Below are positions 1 to 7,198 of a DNA stretch of 64,000 bases, piece after piece. Where the stretch lies: positions 13,713-77,712 of the forward strand of contig JAEZUM010000022.1 of the NCBI GenBank assembly GCA_023421075.1, written 5' to 3'. Position 1 is the stretch's first letter. Each line of letters starts with the position of its first letter. The translations under genes and the position numbers were made by a program. The stretch is from Bacillota bacterium. Lineage in GTDB: Bacteria > Bacillota > Clostridia > Lachnospirales > Lachnospiraceae. The notes beneath the pieces are model-generated. The model ran no database searches. It was not told where the DNA came from and saw nothing but the letters and a program-made list of their open reading frames with translations.

Positions 1-552
1 ATTGGTAACCTTGGAAGCATCAATCAAGCTCTTATTATATACAAGACCAAAGCCTTCCATCGTATAAGGTATTCCAACGACCTTGCCGTCAATTTCATTT
101 GCCATATTTGCTGCAATATCGCCAACAAAGCTCAGATCACTGAGATCGGAAAGATATGCCTTAAGCTCTTCTGACTCTGATCCGGGAGCAAGTGAGAATA
201 CAGTAGGTCCCTGATTGTTTCCGAGTTTAATCTTAAGCTGTTGAAGATAATCATCACCTGTAGTCCCCCAGACTTCAACCTCAACACCGGTTTCAGCAGT
301 ATAAGCCTCTGCACATGCTTCTAACTGATCGGTAATCTCAACCTTAGACTGGAAAACGATAATCTTCTTAGCCGCTGCAGGCTGCTCACTGGCAGGCTCC
401 GCTTTCTCGGTATCCTCTGCCTTAGGTTTTTCTGTTGTCCCCTCAGTTTTGGTTCCCTCTGTCTTGTCTTCCTTTGTTCCACAACCGGTTAAGAACAAAC
501 TAAACACTAAGGTTGTAGCAAGTAAAATACCTAACAATTTTCTTAATTTCAT
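1..552 (-). CDS. Sugar ABC transporter substrate-binding lipoprotein (C-terminus outside window)
   Basis: Partial gene; the first 184 codons are visible. The product opens with a lipoprotein signal peptide (MKLRKLLGILL, then lipobox LTGC around residue 26), followed by a Lys/Glu/Thr-rich linker and the start of a family 1 extracellular solute-binding fold, including the segment VVGIPYTMEGFGLVYNKS that is typical of sugar-binding proteins of the MalE type. It should be tethered outside the membrane and deliver a sugar or oligosaccharide to a permease encoded beyond the left edge. The start is ATG at 552 behind AAGGAGAG. A promoter lies upstream, and the LacI-family gene next door is the probable regulator. 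The ligand cannot be told from this fragment. Confidence 0.88.
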   Translation of the reverse strand, partial: MKLRKLLGILLATTLVFSLFLTGCGTKEDKTEGTKTEGTTEKPKAEDTEKAEPASEQPAAAKKIIVFQSKVEITDQLEACAEAYTAETGVEVEVWGTTGDDYLQQLKIKLGNNQGPTVFSLAPGSESEELKAYLSDLSDLSFVGDIAANMANEIDGKVVGIPYTMEGFGLVYNKSLIDASKVTN

Positions 553-599
553 AGCACCCTCTCCTTATAGATAAAATATTAATAAAACGTTATACTGTA

Positions 600-628
600 A
601 TATTAAAATATTTTCTTTGTTTTGTCAA
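600..628 (-). promoter_or_regulatory. Sigma-A-type promoter of the sugar-binding protein gene
   Basis: On the minus strand there is TTGACA (623-628), a 17-nt spacer and TAATAT (600-605). The predicted start near 593 falls inside a CG-centred imperfect palindrome, ATAAAACGTTATAC (583-596), which is a plausible LacI-family operator. This is inferred by inspection only. Confidence 0.55.
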
Positions 629-690
629 TAATGTAGTATTAATTCCTTTTCAATTACAAATTTTTTGTTAATATTGCATATTTTTTCAAC

Positions 691-740
691 AAAAAAAGTC
701 ATGTGATTTCAACGCAATTTGTTGATAATCACATGACTTT
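691..740 (-). terminator. Rho-independent terminator of the LacI-family gene
   Basis: A 13-bp perfect stem, AAAGTCATGTGAT (695-707) with ATCACATGACTTT (728-740), is followed on the minus strand by a run of T. An inner TCAAC/GTTGA pairing shortens the loop. It sits about 90 nt past the stop of the regulator at 833 and separates it from the sugar-binding protein gene. Confidence 0.8.
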
Positions 741-765
741 ACTAAAACAAAACATCATTTTACTA
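738..765. promoter_or_regulatory. Repeated TTTACTAAAA / ATCATTTTACTA motif pair
   Basis: TTTACTAAAA (738-747) and ATCATTTTACTA (754-765) lie between the regulator and the gene it probably controls. The 12-mer recurs exactly at 1861-1872 in front of the regulator gene, and the 10-mer recurs there as its reverse complement (1851-1860). This suggests a shared protein-binding site. Confidence 0.35.
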
Positions 766-832
766 GGTTTTATTAATTAGTTCAGAAAATCACTTCAATA
801 ATTCTTAATCATTTAGAACAAACCGGGAGACC

Positions 833-1813
833 TTATTCATTTTCTTTCTTAATACCTACACTGTCACGGAATATGATCTTTGCCGCTATCTTAAAGGTCT
901 CTACATTACGCTGTCCCCTTATGTTCTCAATCAGATATCTGGCCGCTATATATCCTCGCTCATAATTCGGAATGGATACTGTCGTAAGGCCCATCGCCTC
1001 TGCCAGATCACAATTGTCAAATCCCGTTACGGCAATATCCTCAGGAACCCGTATTCCGTTGTCACGAAAAGCCTTCATTGCACCGATTGCCATATTGTCA
1101 TTGGCGCATACCAGACAGTCCGGCAATTCACGGCTAAGCATGAGTATCTTCGCTGCCGTATAACCACTCTTCTCGCGATAGTTCCCGGCAAAATAACTCT
1201 TTTGCTGGAATTCGATATGATTTGCTTCCAGCGCATCGCGAAAGGCTTTATATCGCTCTTTGTTATCAGCAGTCTCCTCCGGTCCGCCAACAAAGCCAAA
1301 ATGCCGATATCCGCGGTCTATCACACCCTGAATCATATCAAACATAGGTTCATAATTATTCACAACCACGCTTTTAATCCATGGATTATTCGTGATACGG
1401 TCTAGTACAACGATCGGATAATTTTCGGCTGCGATCCGGTTCAGTGTCTCGTCCTGCATCTTTTTATCCAATATGATACTACCGCTGGTCATACTGTTAT
1501 TCATGTATTTCTCACAGGATTTATCGGTACAGATGATTAGATCAAAGTCGTTATCATTCACATAATCACTGATACCGTTGATAATCTTAAGATAAAAGCT
1601 CCGGTCGAAATCACTGAAATTAAACAGGATTGTATTCGGTTTCCCGGACTTCAATCCCTTACCGGCCGGATTCGGGTGATAATTCAGTTCTTCACAGATT
1701 CTGTGTATCCGGTCTCTGGTCTCCACGCCGACATTCTTCTTATTATTCAGAACATTGGATACTGTGGAAACGGAAACTCCGGCCTGCTTTGCTACTTCCT
1801 TAATTCCAACCAT
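833..1813 (-). CDS. LacI/GalR-family transcriptional regulator
   Basis: A 326-residue repressor of typical family length. Residues 4-23 form the LacI helix-turn-helix (IKEVAKQAGVSVSTVSNVLN), followed by the hinge region. The rest is a periplasmic-binding-protein-like effector domain with the usual landmarks CANDNMAIGAMKAF and DIAVTGFDN. Such proteins bind palindromic operators and release them on binding a sugar. The start is ATG at 1813 behind GGAGAAGGCAT. It lies directly upstream of, and on the same strand as, the sugar-binding protein gene, so local control of that transporter is likely. It follows the thiamine operon without a clear terminator between, but that is probably incidental. 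The effector is unknown. Confidence 0.92.
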   Translation of the reverse strand: MVGIKEVAKQAGVSVSTVSNVLNNKKNVGVETRDRIHRICEELNYHPNPAGKGLKSGKPNTILFNFSDFDRSFYLKIINGISDYVNDNDFDLIICTDKSCEKYMNNSMTSGSIILDKKMQDETLNRIAAENYPIVVLDRITNNPWIKSVVVNNYEPMFDMIQGVIDRGYRHFGFVGGPEETADNKERYKAFRDALEANHIEFQQKSYFAGNYREKSGYTAAKILMLSRELPDCLVCANDNMAIGAMKAFRDNGIRVPEDIAVTGFDNCDLAEAMGLTTVSIPNYERGYIAARYLIENIRGQRNVETFKIAAKIIFRDSVGIKKENE

Positions 1814-1853
1814 ATGCCTTCTCCTTTTCTATGTAAACGACGGATTATTCTTT

Positions 1854-1886
1854 TAGTAAAATCATTTTACTATATTTGAGTAAAAT
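1854..1886. promoter_or_regulatory. Palindromic operator-like site upstream of the LacI-family gene
   Basis: TAGTAAAATCATTTTACTA (1854-1872) is a perfect 9-bp inverted repeat around one base. A third half-site, AGTAAAAT, follows at 1879-1886. It lies about 40-70 nt upstream of the regulator start, where autoregulation would act. It is AT-rich and lacks the CG centre usual for LacI-family operators. Confidence 0.4.
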
Positions 1887-1922
1887 ATTCAACATCTTTA
1901 CATAAAATATTCTGAAACATTA

Positions 1923-2708
1923 TTAAATCGATAGGTTCCAGCTATGATTTAAGGGTCCGCTTCCCATCCCCAAATCAAGTCCTGCTCTCAAGGCCCCCGT
2001 GATATATTCCTTCGCAGCAGCGACACTTTCCATTATATTTCTTCCCTCGGCAAGATTACAGGCAATCGCTGAGGAAAGCGTGCAGCCTGTACCATGAGTA
2101 TTGGGATTATTAATCTGTTCCTGTGTGAACCAATGAACGCTGTCTCCGGTATATAGAAGATCATCACTCCTATCCTTAAGATGACCTCCTTTAATCAGAA
2201 TATCTCCCGAATAGCTCTCTCTGATCCGTCGTGCCGCGGCCACCATATCTTCTTTGGTTAAGATCGGAATGCGGCTGAGTACCTCAGCCTCCGGGATATT
2301 CGGTGTGATGATATCCGCAAGTGGTAACAAACGATGAACCAGGACATCGACTGTTTCTTCCTTCATCAACCTGCTTCCGCTGGTTGAAATCATGACCGGA
2401 TCCAGTACAATATTTCTGGCTCGATATTGTGTCAGCTTATCTGCAATCACCTCTATGATCGAAGGATCCGCGACCATTCCAATCTTTATCGCATCCGGAT
2501 AGATATCACGAAAGACCATATCCAGCTGCTGTCCCACAAAGACCGGAGATACCTCATATATGTGGCTAACTCCGGTGGTATTTTGAGCAGTCAAAGCAGT
2601 TATTACACTCATGCCATATAACTTATGTACCGAGATTGTTTTAAGATCAGCCTGAATCCCAGCCCCTCCGCTGCAATCGGAGCCTGCAATGCTTAATACG
2701 GTTCTCAT
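1923..2708 (-). CDS. thiD: Hydroxymethylpyrimidine (phosphate) kinase ThiD
   Basis: A 261-residue ribokinase-family kinase that phosphorylates HMP and then HMP-P to HMP-PP for thiamine synthesis. Visible signatures are the N-terminal SIAGSDCSGGAGIQADLKT, the central DPVMISTSGSRLM, and the C-terminal HGTGCTLSSAIA, which holds the catalytic Asp/anion-hole region (Gly-Thr-Gly-Cys). The start is ATG at 2708 behind GGGAGG. It is the last gene of the riboswitch-controlled thi operon, 54 nt after thiE. The length matches single-domain ThiD, with no ThiE or TenA fusion. Confidence 0.95.
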   Translation of the reverse strand: MRTVLSIAGSDCSGGAGIQADLKTISVHKLYGMSVITALTAQNTTGVSHIYEVSPVFVGQQLDMVFRDIYPDAIKIGMVADPSIIEVIADKLTQYRARNIVLDPVMISTSGSRLMKEETVDVLVHRLLPLADIITPNIPEAEVLSRIPILTKEDMVAAARRIRESYSGDILIKGGHLKDRSDDLLYTGDSVHWFTQEQINNPNTHGTGCTLSSAIACNLAEGRNIMESVAAAKEYITGALRAGLDLGMGSGPLNHSWNLSI

Positions 2709-2762
2709 GTATTAATCCTCCCTTTTATTCGACTTGTGGAAGCTTTTGTTTATAACCATGAT

Positions 2763-3383
2763 CTAATAACTCCTTACGAGTGATGCAAGATGATTTAATT
2801 CCTTGACAGACTGGACGATATCCCTGCTGCCAAAGATCGCGGATACTACTGCAACACCAGCGATCCCGGTTCCCTGAAGCTTCAATATGTTCTCCTTCGT
2901 AATGCCGCCGATGGCAACGACGGGAATTGTGACAGCTCTGCAGATAGCGGAAAGGGTATCCAGTTGCATCGGGATGGTATTGTGCTTCGTCGTACTGCCA
3001 AATAGCGCTCCGGCTCCGATATAATCCGCTCCGGCTGCCTGCGCGGTCAAAGCTTCTTCCACCGAATGTGCCGTTGCTCCGACGATAATATTACCTCCGA
3101 GGCGGTTCCTTGCGATACCTATGGAAGCATCCTCCTGACCAAGGTGGACTCCCTCCGCTTTCACCTCAAAGGCTGTCTCTACATCATCATTTATGATCAA
3201 GGGTACTCCATACCTTTTTGTAATCTCGTGAATCCTCATCGCCTCTGCCACTCTCTGCGTCTTGGATCTCTCTTTGTCTCTGTATTGTACCAGGGTTACA
3301 CCTGACTTTACTGCTTCTTCTACCATCCACGTTAGACTTCGTCCCACTGAACATGAACCATCGGTAACTGCATAAAGAAGCAT
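2763..3383 (-). CDS. thiE: Thiamine-phosphate synthase ThiE
   Basis: A TIM-barrel enzyme of 206 residues that joins HMP-PP and thiazole phosphate to form thiamine phosphate. Landmarks are LYAVTDGS at the start, VQYRDKE (pyrophosphate/Mg site), LIINDDVETA, GVHLGQEDA, GADYIGAGALFGSTTK and VVAIGGI. I chose ATG 3383 because GGAGAGAACAA precedes it and MLLYAVTD matches the usual family N-terminus. The in-frame ATG at 3404 lacks a ribosome-binding site. It lies 26 nt after thiM in the same operon. Confidence 0.95.
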   Translation of the reverse strand: MLLYAVTDGSCSVGRSLTWMVEEAVKSGVTLVQYRDKERSKTQRVAEAMRIHEITKRYGVPLIINDDVETAFEVKAEGVHLGQEDASIGIARNRLGGNIIVGATAHSVEEALTAQAAGADYIGAGALFGSTTKHNTIPMQLDTLSAICRAVTIPVVAIGGITKENILKLQGTGIAGVAVVSAIFGSRDIVQSVKELNHLASLVRSY

Positions 3384-3409
3384 TTGTTCTCTCCGTATTC
3401 TCATCGTTG

Positions 3410-4288
3410 TTATCTAGCCTCCAGTTTAATTCCCTCCATCAATCTGTCACCATCCAATTGACTCATATAATCAAGCAGGTAGATTAAGAGTGAGGCACTT
3501 CCTTCCTGTCGATAAAGCATCCTCTCATAAGCGCTTTCACCGCACAATCCCATAGCACCGACCGCAGCAACACAGGCTTCGTAGCACATATTAGGATTCG
3601 CTCCGCAATAAGCTCCGATCAGCGAACTAAGCATACAGCCGCTACCGGACACCTGTTTAAGCATAGCACTTCCGTTACGAATCAGGCTAACCCATACCCC
3701 ATCCGTAATGATATCAATGGCTCCGGTCGCAACAATGATTGCACCACTGGATATGGCAAGCTTCTTTGCAATCATAATGGACTTCTCCAGTCTATCCTCC
3801 GTAATCTCATCCAAAAAGGATACATCAACTCCTTTTTGTGAAGTGATATTGACCTCAGAGTGAGATAAAGCTGAACTCAATTCAGCATCCTTTATCCCAC
3901 AACTATCTGCGAGCCTTCTTATTTCTGAGTTGTTACCGCGAATCACTTGTACCCTGACTTCCCTTAATATGCTTCGGATTGCATCGGTGCGAAACATCGA
4001 TACTCCCATTCCCACCGGATCCAGAATAACCGGATGTCCCAATTCATTGGCACATTTTCCTGCTGCCAGCATGGCGGAGCGTTTACTCTCTGTCATCATA
4101 CCTGTATTGATTACTAGTGCTGCAGCTAGGGCTGTTACCTCCTCCACCTCGCCGATATCCTCAGCCATAATCGGAGAAGCCCCACAGGCCAAGGTTATAT
4201 TCGCACAAGCATTGGCTGACACGTAATTCGTAATATTATGAATGAGCGGCGTTATTTCTCTGGTTCGATTTACTATCTGGTTAAACAT
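3410..4288 (-). CDS. thiM: Hydroxyethylthiazole kinase ThiM
   Basis: A 292-residue salvage kinase that phosphorylates hydroxyethylthiazole. Family landmarks are PLIHNITNYVSANACAN, SPIMAED, VLDPVGMG in the form ILDPVGMGVS, VIRGNNSEI and the catalytic-loop segment QVSGSGCMLSSLIGAY. It starts 8 nt after the thiC stop, behind AGGGGGAAAT, so the two are probably translated in step. No thiazole-synthesis genes (thiG/H/S/F) are present here. Together with ThiW this suggests that the thiazole moiety is taken up rather than made, at least by this locus. Confidence 0.95.
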   Translation of the reverse strand: MFNQIVNRTREITPLIHNITNYVSANACANITLACGASPIMAEDIGEVEEVTALAAALVINTGMMTESKRSAMLAAGKCANELGHPVILDPVGMGVSMFRTDAIRSILREVRVQVIRGNNSEIRRLADSCGIKDAELSSALSHSEVNITSQKGVDVSFLDEITEDRLEKSIMIAKKLAISSGAIIVATGAIDIITDGVWVSLIRNGSAMLKQVSGSGCMLSSLIGAYCGANPNMCYEACVAAVGAMGLCGESAYERMLYRQEGSASLLIYLLDYMSQLDGDRLMEGIKLEAR

Positions 4289-4296
4289 ATTTCCCC

Positions 4297-5598
4297 CTAT
4301 AACATCTCAACCATTTCGCCATTTAGTATCTTATTTGTCGTTCTCATTGCACACATCTTACCACACATGGAGCAGCTGTGCTTATCGGCAGGCGGTGCAC
4401 TCTCAAAGTATTCCCGTGCCTTTTTCGGGTCGAGAGCATGGGAGAACATCTCCTCCCAATCGGTCCTTCTTCTCGCATCACTCATCCGATTATCCCAATC
4501 TCTGGCACCCGGTACTCCTTTGGCGATATCGGCAGCATGAGCTGCAATCTTTGAAGCGATGATTCCCTCCTTCACATCATGAATATCCGGTAAGCGAAGA
4601 TGCTCCGCCGGTGTGACATAGCAGAGAAAATCTGCACCATTTGCCGCGGCAATCGCTCCACCGATGGCCGAGGTAATGTGATCATAGCCCGGTGCAATAT
4701 CGGTTACCAGCGGCCCCAACACGTAGAAGGGTGCACCATGACAAAGTCTCTTCTGAATTATCATATTAGCAGCAATCTCATTTAGTGCCATGTGCCCGGG
4801 TCCCTCAACCAGAACCTGAACCTTCTTCTCCCAGGCTCTCTTCGTCAGGTGTCCCAGTTCAATTAATTCCGACAGTTGTCCGGCATCACTGCTGTCATGG
4901 ATGCTCCCTGGTCGGAGCGCATCACCCAGACTGATCGTTACATCATATTCATAAAGAATATCAAGAACCTCATCATAGTATTCATAGAAGGGGTTCTCGT
5001 TCCCCGTCATCTCCATCCATGCAAAAATAAGTGACCCACCTCTGGACACAATATTCGTCAGTCGACTTGAGTTTTTAAAGGAAGCGATGGCACGACGATT
5101 TAGACCGGCATGAATGGTCATAAAATCGACACCCTGCTTCGCATGAGCTTCCACAACCTTCAGAAAATCCTTTGCTGTAATCTTGACTAAGTCCTTCTCT
5201 AGATAACCAATGGCATCATACATCGGCACCGTACCGATCATAGCCGGAGAATAAGCAATCAGCTTTTCACGAAAGGTATTGGTCTTACCGTAATTACTCA
5301 GATCCATAATTGCTTCTGCTCCGTATTCCAGTGCTAGCTTCACCTTCTCCATCTCTCTTTCATAGTCTGCACAGTCTCCGGATACGCCTAGATTGACATT
5401 GATCTTCGTCCTCAGACCTTCTCCGATCCCTTCCGGATCTAAGGAGGTATGATTGACATTCGCCGGGATAGCAATTGTACCGGCAGCCACTCGATCTCGA
5501 ATCATCTCCTCCGACCGGTTTTCTTTCTTAGCAACACACCTCATTTCTTTTGTAATGATACCCATACAGGCTGCTTCCATTTGTGTTCTATATGACAT
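4297..5598 (-). CDS. thiC: Phosphomethylpyrimidine synthase ThiC
   Basis: A radical-SAM enzyme converting AIR to HMP-P, 433 residues from ATG 5598. That start has GGAAAGGACGG upstream and gives the usual N-terminus MSYRTQMEAA; an upstream in-frame ATG at 5649 would add 17 unrelated residues. Typical segments are MDLSNYGKTNTFREKLI, MTIHAGLNRRA, VSRGGSL, EGPGHMALNEI, VLGPLVTDIAPGYDHIT and the C-terminal cluster motif HSCSMCGKMCAMR. The cysteine spacing is C-x2-C-x3-C, one shorter than the C-x2-C-x4-C described for proteobacterial and plant ThiC. It is the second gene of the thi operon, 56 nt after thiW. Confidence 0.96.
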   Translation of the reverse strand: MSYRTQMEAACMGIITKEMRCVAKKENRSEEMIRDRVAAGTIAIPANVNHTSLDPEGIGEGLRTKINVNLGVSGDCADYEREMEKVKLALEYGAEAIMDLSNYGKTNTFREKLIAYSPAMIGTVPMYDAIGYLEKDLVKITAKDFLKVVEAHAKQGVDFMTIHAGLNRRAIASFKNSSRLTNIVSRGGSLIFAWMEMTGNENPFYEYYDEVLDILYEYDVTISLGDALRPGSIHDSSDAGQLSELIELGHLTKRAWEKKVQVLVEGPGHMALNEIAANMIIQKRLCHGAPFYVLGPLVTDIAPGYDHITSAIGGAIAAANGADFLCYVTPAEHLRLPDIHDVKEGIIASKIAAHAADIAKGVPGARDWDNRMSDARRRTDWEEMFSHALDPKKAREYFESAPPADKHSCSMCGKMCAMRTTNKILNGEMVEML

Positions 5599-5654
5599 TT
5601 CGTCCGTCCTTTCCTGCAATTGAATCGTTTTATAAAGATCGTGATACAAATAAC

Positions 5655-6155
5655 TTATAATTCCTGCCCCTGTGTCAACCGACTTAGGATGCCTGCCTTA
5701 TGTAATGCTACAAGTAATACCATTGAGATTGCGGCACCGGCGAAGGAGCTGATACCAAAGGGTAATACAAATCCATAGAAAGCCGCCTTAGAGGATAACA
5801 ACAGGGCTGCAATCGGATAAGCCAAAAAGGCACCAAGAATTCCGGTTCCGATTACTTCTCCAAGGAAGGCGATGGACAACTTCCTGGTACTCTGATATAA
5901 CAAACCGCAAAGCAGTGCTCCACACATGCTTCCCGGAAACGCTAGTAGACTTCCGGTCCCTAACAAATTGCGTATCAAGGAGGTGACAAAGGCCATAGCC
6001 ACCCCATAAAAGGGACCAAGTACAACTCCTGCTAATACATTAATAAAGTGCTGCACCGGAAAAACCTTGGCGACGCCGATGGGAATGGAGAAGGCAGAGC
6101 ATACCACCCCCACGGCCACCAATATTCCTGCTAACGATAATTTCTTAACTGACAT
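5655..6155 (-). CDS. thiW: ThiW, S-component of an ECF thiazole transporter
   Basis: A 166-residue, very hydrophobic protein with about five membrane segments and the ThiW-type signature IGVAKVFPVQHFINVLAGV followed by GPFYGVAMAFVTSLIRN. S-components bind the vitamin precursor in the membrane and share the EcfA/A'/T energizing module, which is not in this window. The start is ATG at 6155 behind AAAAGGAGAACG. As the first gene after the TPP riboswitch and in an operon with thiM, it most likely imports hydroxyethylthiazole. The substrate is inferred from family and context. Confidence 0.9.
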   Translation of the reverse strand: MSVKKLSLAGILVAVGVVCSAFSIPIGVAKVFPVQHFINVLAGVVLGPFYGVAMAFVTSLIRNLLGTGSLLAFPGSMCGALLCGLLYQSTRKLSIAFLGEVIGTGILGAFLAYPIAALLLSSKAAFYGFVLPFGISSFAGAAISMVLLVALHKAGILSRLTQGQEL

Positions 6156-6320
6156 AATAACGTTCTCCTTTTCATGGTTAATGTGTAATTAATTTCGCCG
6201 GTCATCATGTAACAGTGTTAGGAAATATAGCTACAATTGAAAGAAATACATTTTTCAAATTTCTCAGCCGCCTTGTTTTCAAGTATTTCATGTGCGTGAT
6301 CAAATTGGTTATAGGCACAC

Positions 6321-6350
6321 AAAAAGGGATGCACCACGACGGCGCATCCC
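6321..6350 (-). terminator. Intrinsic terminator of the TPP riboswitch expression platform
   Basis: On the minus strand GGGATGCGCC and GGTGCATCCC form a 10-bp stem (one G-U pair) around a 5-nt loop, followed by TTTTT (6321-6325). It lies about 20 nt downstream of the aptamer and 165 nt before thiW, the expected place for TPP-dependent premature termination. Confidence 0.85.
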
Positions 6351-6370
6351 ACAAATTATCATCATTCATG

Positions 6371-6452
6371 TTATTCCCTACGTTGGCATTATCCAAATCA
6401 GGTACGGTCGAAACTATTGTTTCCTCTCAGCCTGCACACAAGCTCCCGACAA
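6371..6452 (-). promoter_or_regulatory. TPP (THI-box) riboswitch aptamer
   Basis: The minus strand carries the conserved TPP-aptamer blocks in order: GGCTGAGAGG (around 6433-6424), then ACCTGATTTGGATAATGCCA (around 6404-6385) and CGTAGGGAA (around 6382-6374). The latter matches the near-invariant CUGAUCUGGAUAAUGCCAgCGuAGGGAA of the THI element apart from one or two bases. The flanking TTGT and ATAA can close helix P1. It lies upstream of thiW and is followed by a terminator, so high TPP should stop transcription of the whole thi operon. Confidence 0.96.
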
Positions 6453-6467
6453 TATTCATTTATAATC

Positions 6468-6491
6468 AATGAATTGATTTCTCAATTCATT
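6468..6491 (-). other. Stem-loop at the predicted 5' end of the thi leader
   Basis: AATGAATTG and CAATTCATT form a perfect 9-bp stem with a 6-nt loop. The promoter at 6499-6527 predicts a start near 6492, so the hairpin would be the first structure of the transcript. There is no T-run after it on the minus strand, so it is not a convincing terminator for the coat gene upstream. Confidence 0.45.
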
Positions 6492-6498
6492 TTGTTAC

Positions 6499-6527
6499 AT
6501 TATATTATTCCCCAATCAGAATGTCAA
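6499..6527 (-). promoter_or_regulatory. Consensus sigma-A promoter of the thi operon
   Basis: The minus strand has perfect TTGACA (6522-6527), a 17-nt spacer and perfect TATAAT (6499-6504). The -35 box begins 2 nt past the stop codon of the spore-coat gene at 6530. Such a strong promoter fits a gene set whose control is left to the riboswitch. Confidence 0.85.
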
Positions 6528-6529
6528 TG

Positions 6530-6829
6530 CTACATTGGATTAATCTTCATTACGGTTTCCGATGCTTCCCGATCCATACTCATCTGAGCCTGGGGATCAA
6601 ATGCATTATAATAACCGCGATTCATCATATAGGTGGATATTCTCTCGTGGGTATTGATTGCATCCTCCAGTTGTTTATGAAGAGCATTCTTAACCTCCGG
6701 AGTTGTTGTCTCAGCCAGTGCGGCTGCATAGTTTTTTATTGCGCTCTTCGAGGCAACCAGGAAATCGGTAGCGATCACCTGCTCTGTCATATCTGCCATA
6801 CCTGCCATGTTCTGTATGATATTTGCCAT
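6530..6829 (-). CDS. Spore coat protein, CotF-like
   Basis: A 99-residue protein resembling coat F-domain proteins: an all-helical, ferritin-like segment (TEQVIATDFLVASKSAIKNY ... ALHKQLEDAINTHERISTYM) and a short Met/Tyr-rich tail (MMNRGYYNAFDPQAQM). Such proteins are deposited in the clostridial spore coat. It follows a shorter related gene by 43 nt, and the two probably form a two-gene operon expressed late in the mother cell. The start is ATG at 6829 behind AGCAGGTGAA. No metal-binding ferritin motif is evident. Confidence 0.78.
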   Translation of the reverse strand: MANIIQNMAGMADMTEQVIATDFLVASKSAIKNYAAALAETTTPEVKNALHKQLEDAINTHERISTYMMNRGYYNAFDPQAQMSMDREASETVMKINPM

Positions 6830-6872
6830 AATTTCACCTGCTTTCTCTTATTGATCCTTTTTTCGACCTGAC

Positions 6873-7112
6873 CTAACCGACGGTTGCCTTAGAACTTGTT
6901 TCAAATGCTGTTCCTGCGCCAATCATCAGATCATTGAGTTCTCTGATATGCTCCTTTGCTGTCTCAAAATCCTGCTGTAATAACCCCTTTAACTCATCAT
7001 CCTTTACCAAAGCTGTCATAGTAGCCGATTTTGTTGCACACAGATTTTTAAAGGTCACGAGCTCATGGAGCTCCAATGCTTCCCGTGGCGCTAATTGATT
7101 CCCTATCTTCAT
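6873..7112 (-). CDS. Small CotF-like spore coat protein
   Basis: A 79-residue helical protein. It has the two-helix pattern of clostridial coat F-type proteins (LELHELVTFKNLCATKSATM, then LLQQDFETAKEHIRELNDLM) and a short Ser/Thr-rich end. The start is ATG at 7112 behind AGGAAAGGAG. It is the probable first gene of a pair with the coat protein at 6530. I could not find a convincing sporulation sigma-factor promoter in the 86 nt upstream. The assignment rests on composition, length and pairing, so it is less certain than for its neighbour. Confidence 0.68.
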   Translation of the reverse strand: MKIGNQLAPREALELHELVTFKNLCATKSATMTALVKDDELKGLLQQDFETAKEHIRELNDLMIGAGTAFETSSKATVG

Positions 7113-7198
7113 AATTGCTCCTTTCCTGGCACATTATATTATAGATATGAGAAATACTTCTCCAAGACTATTCTCTTCACCGTGATGTCATTTTATAC

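Noticed and set aside
7113..7198. Sporulation sigma-factor promoter for the coat gene pair
   Set aside because: CATATCTATA on the minus strand comes near to sigma-K or sigma-G -10 boxes but fits neither consensus.
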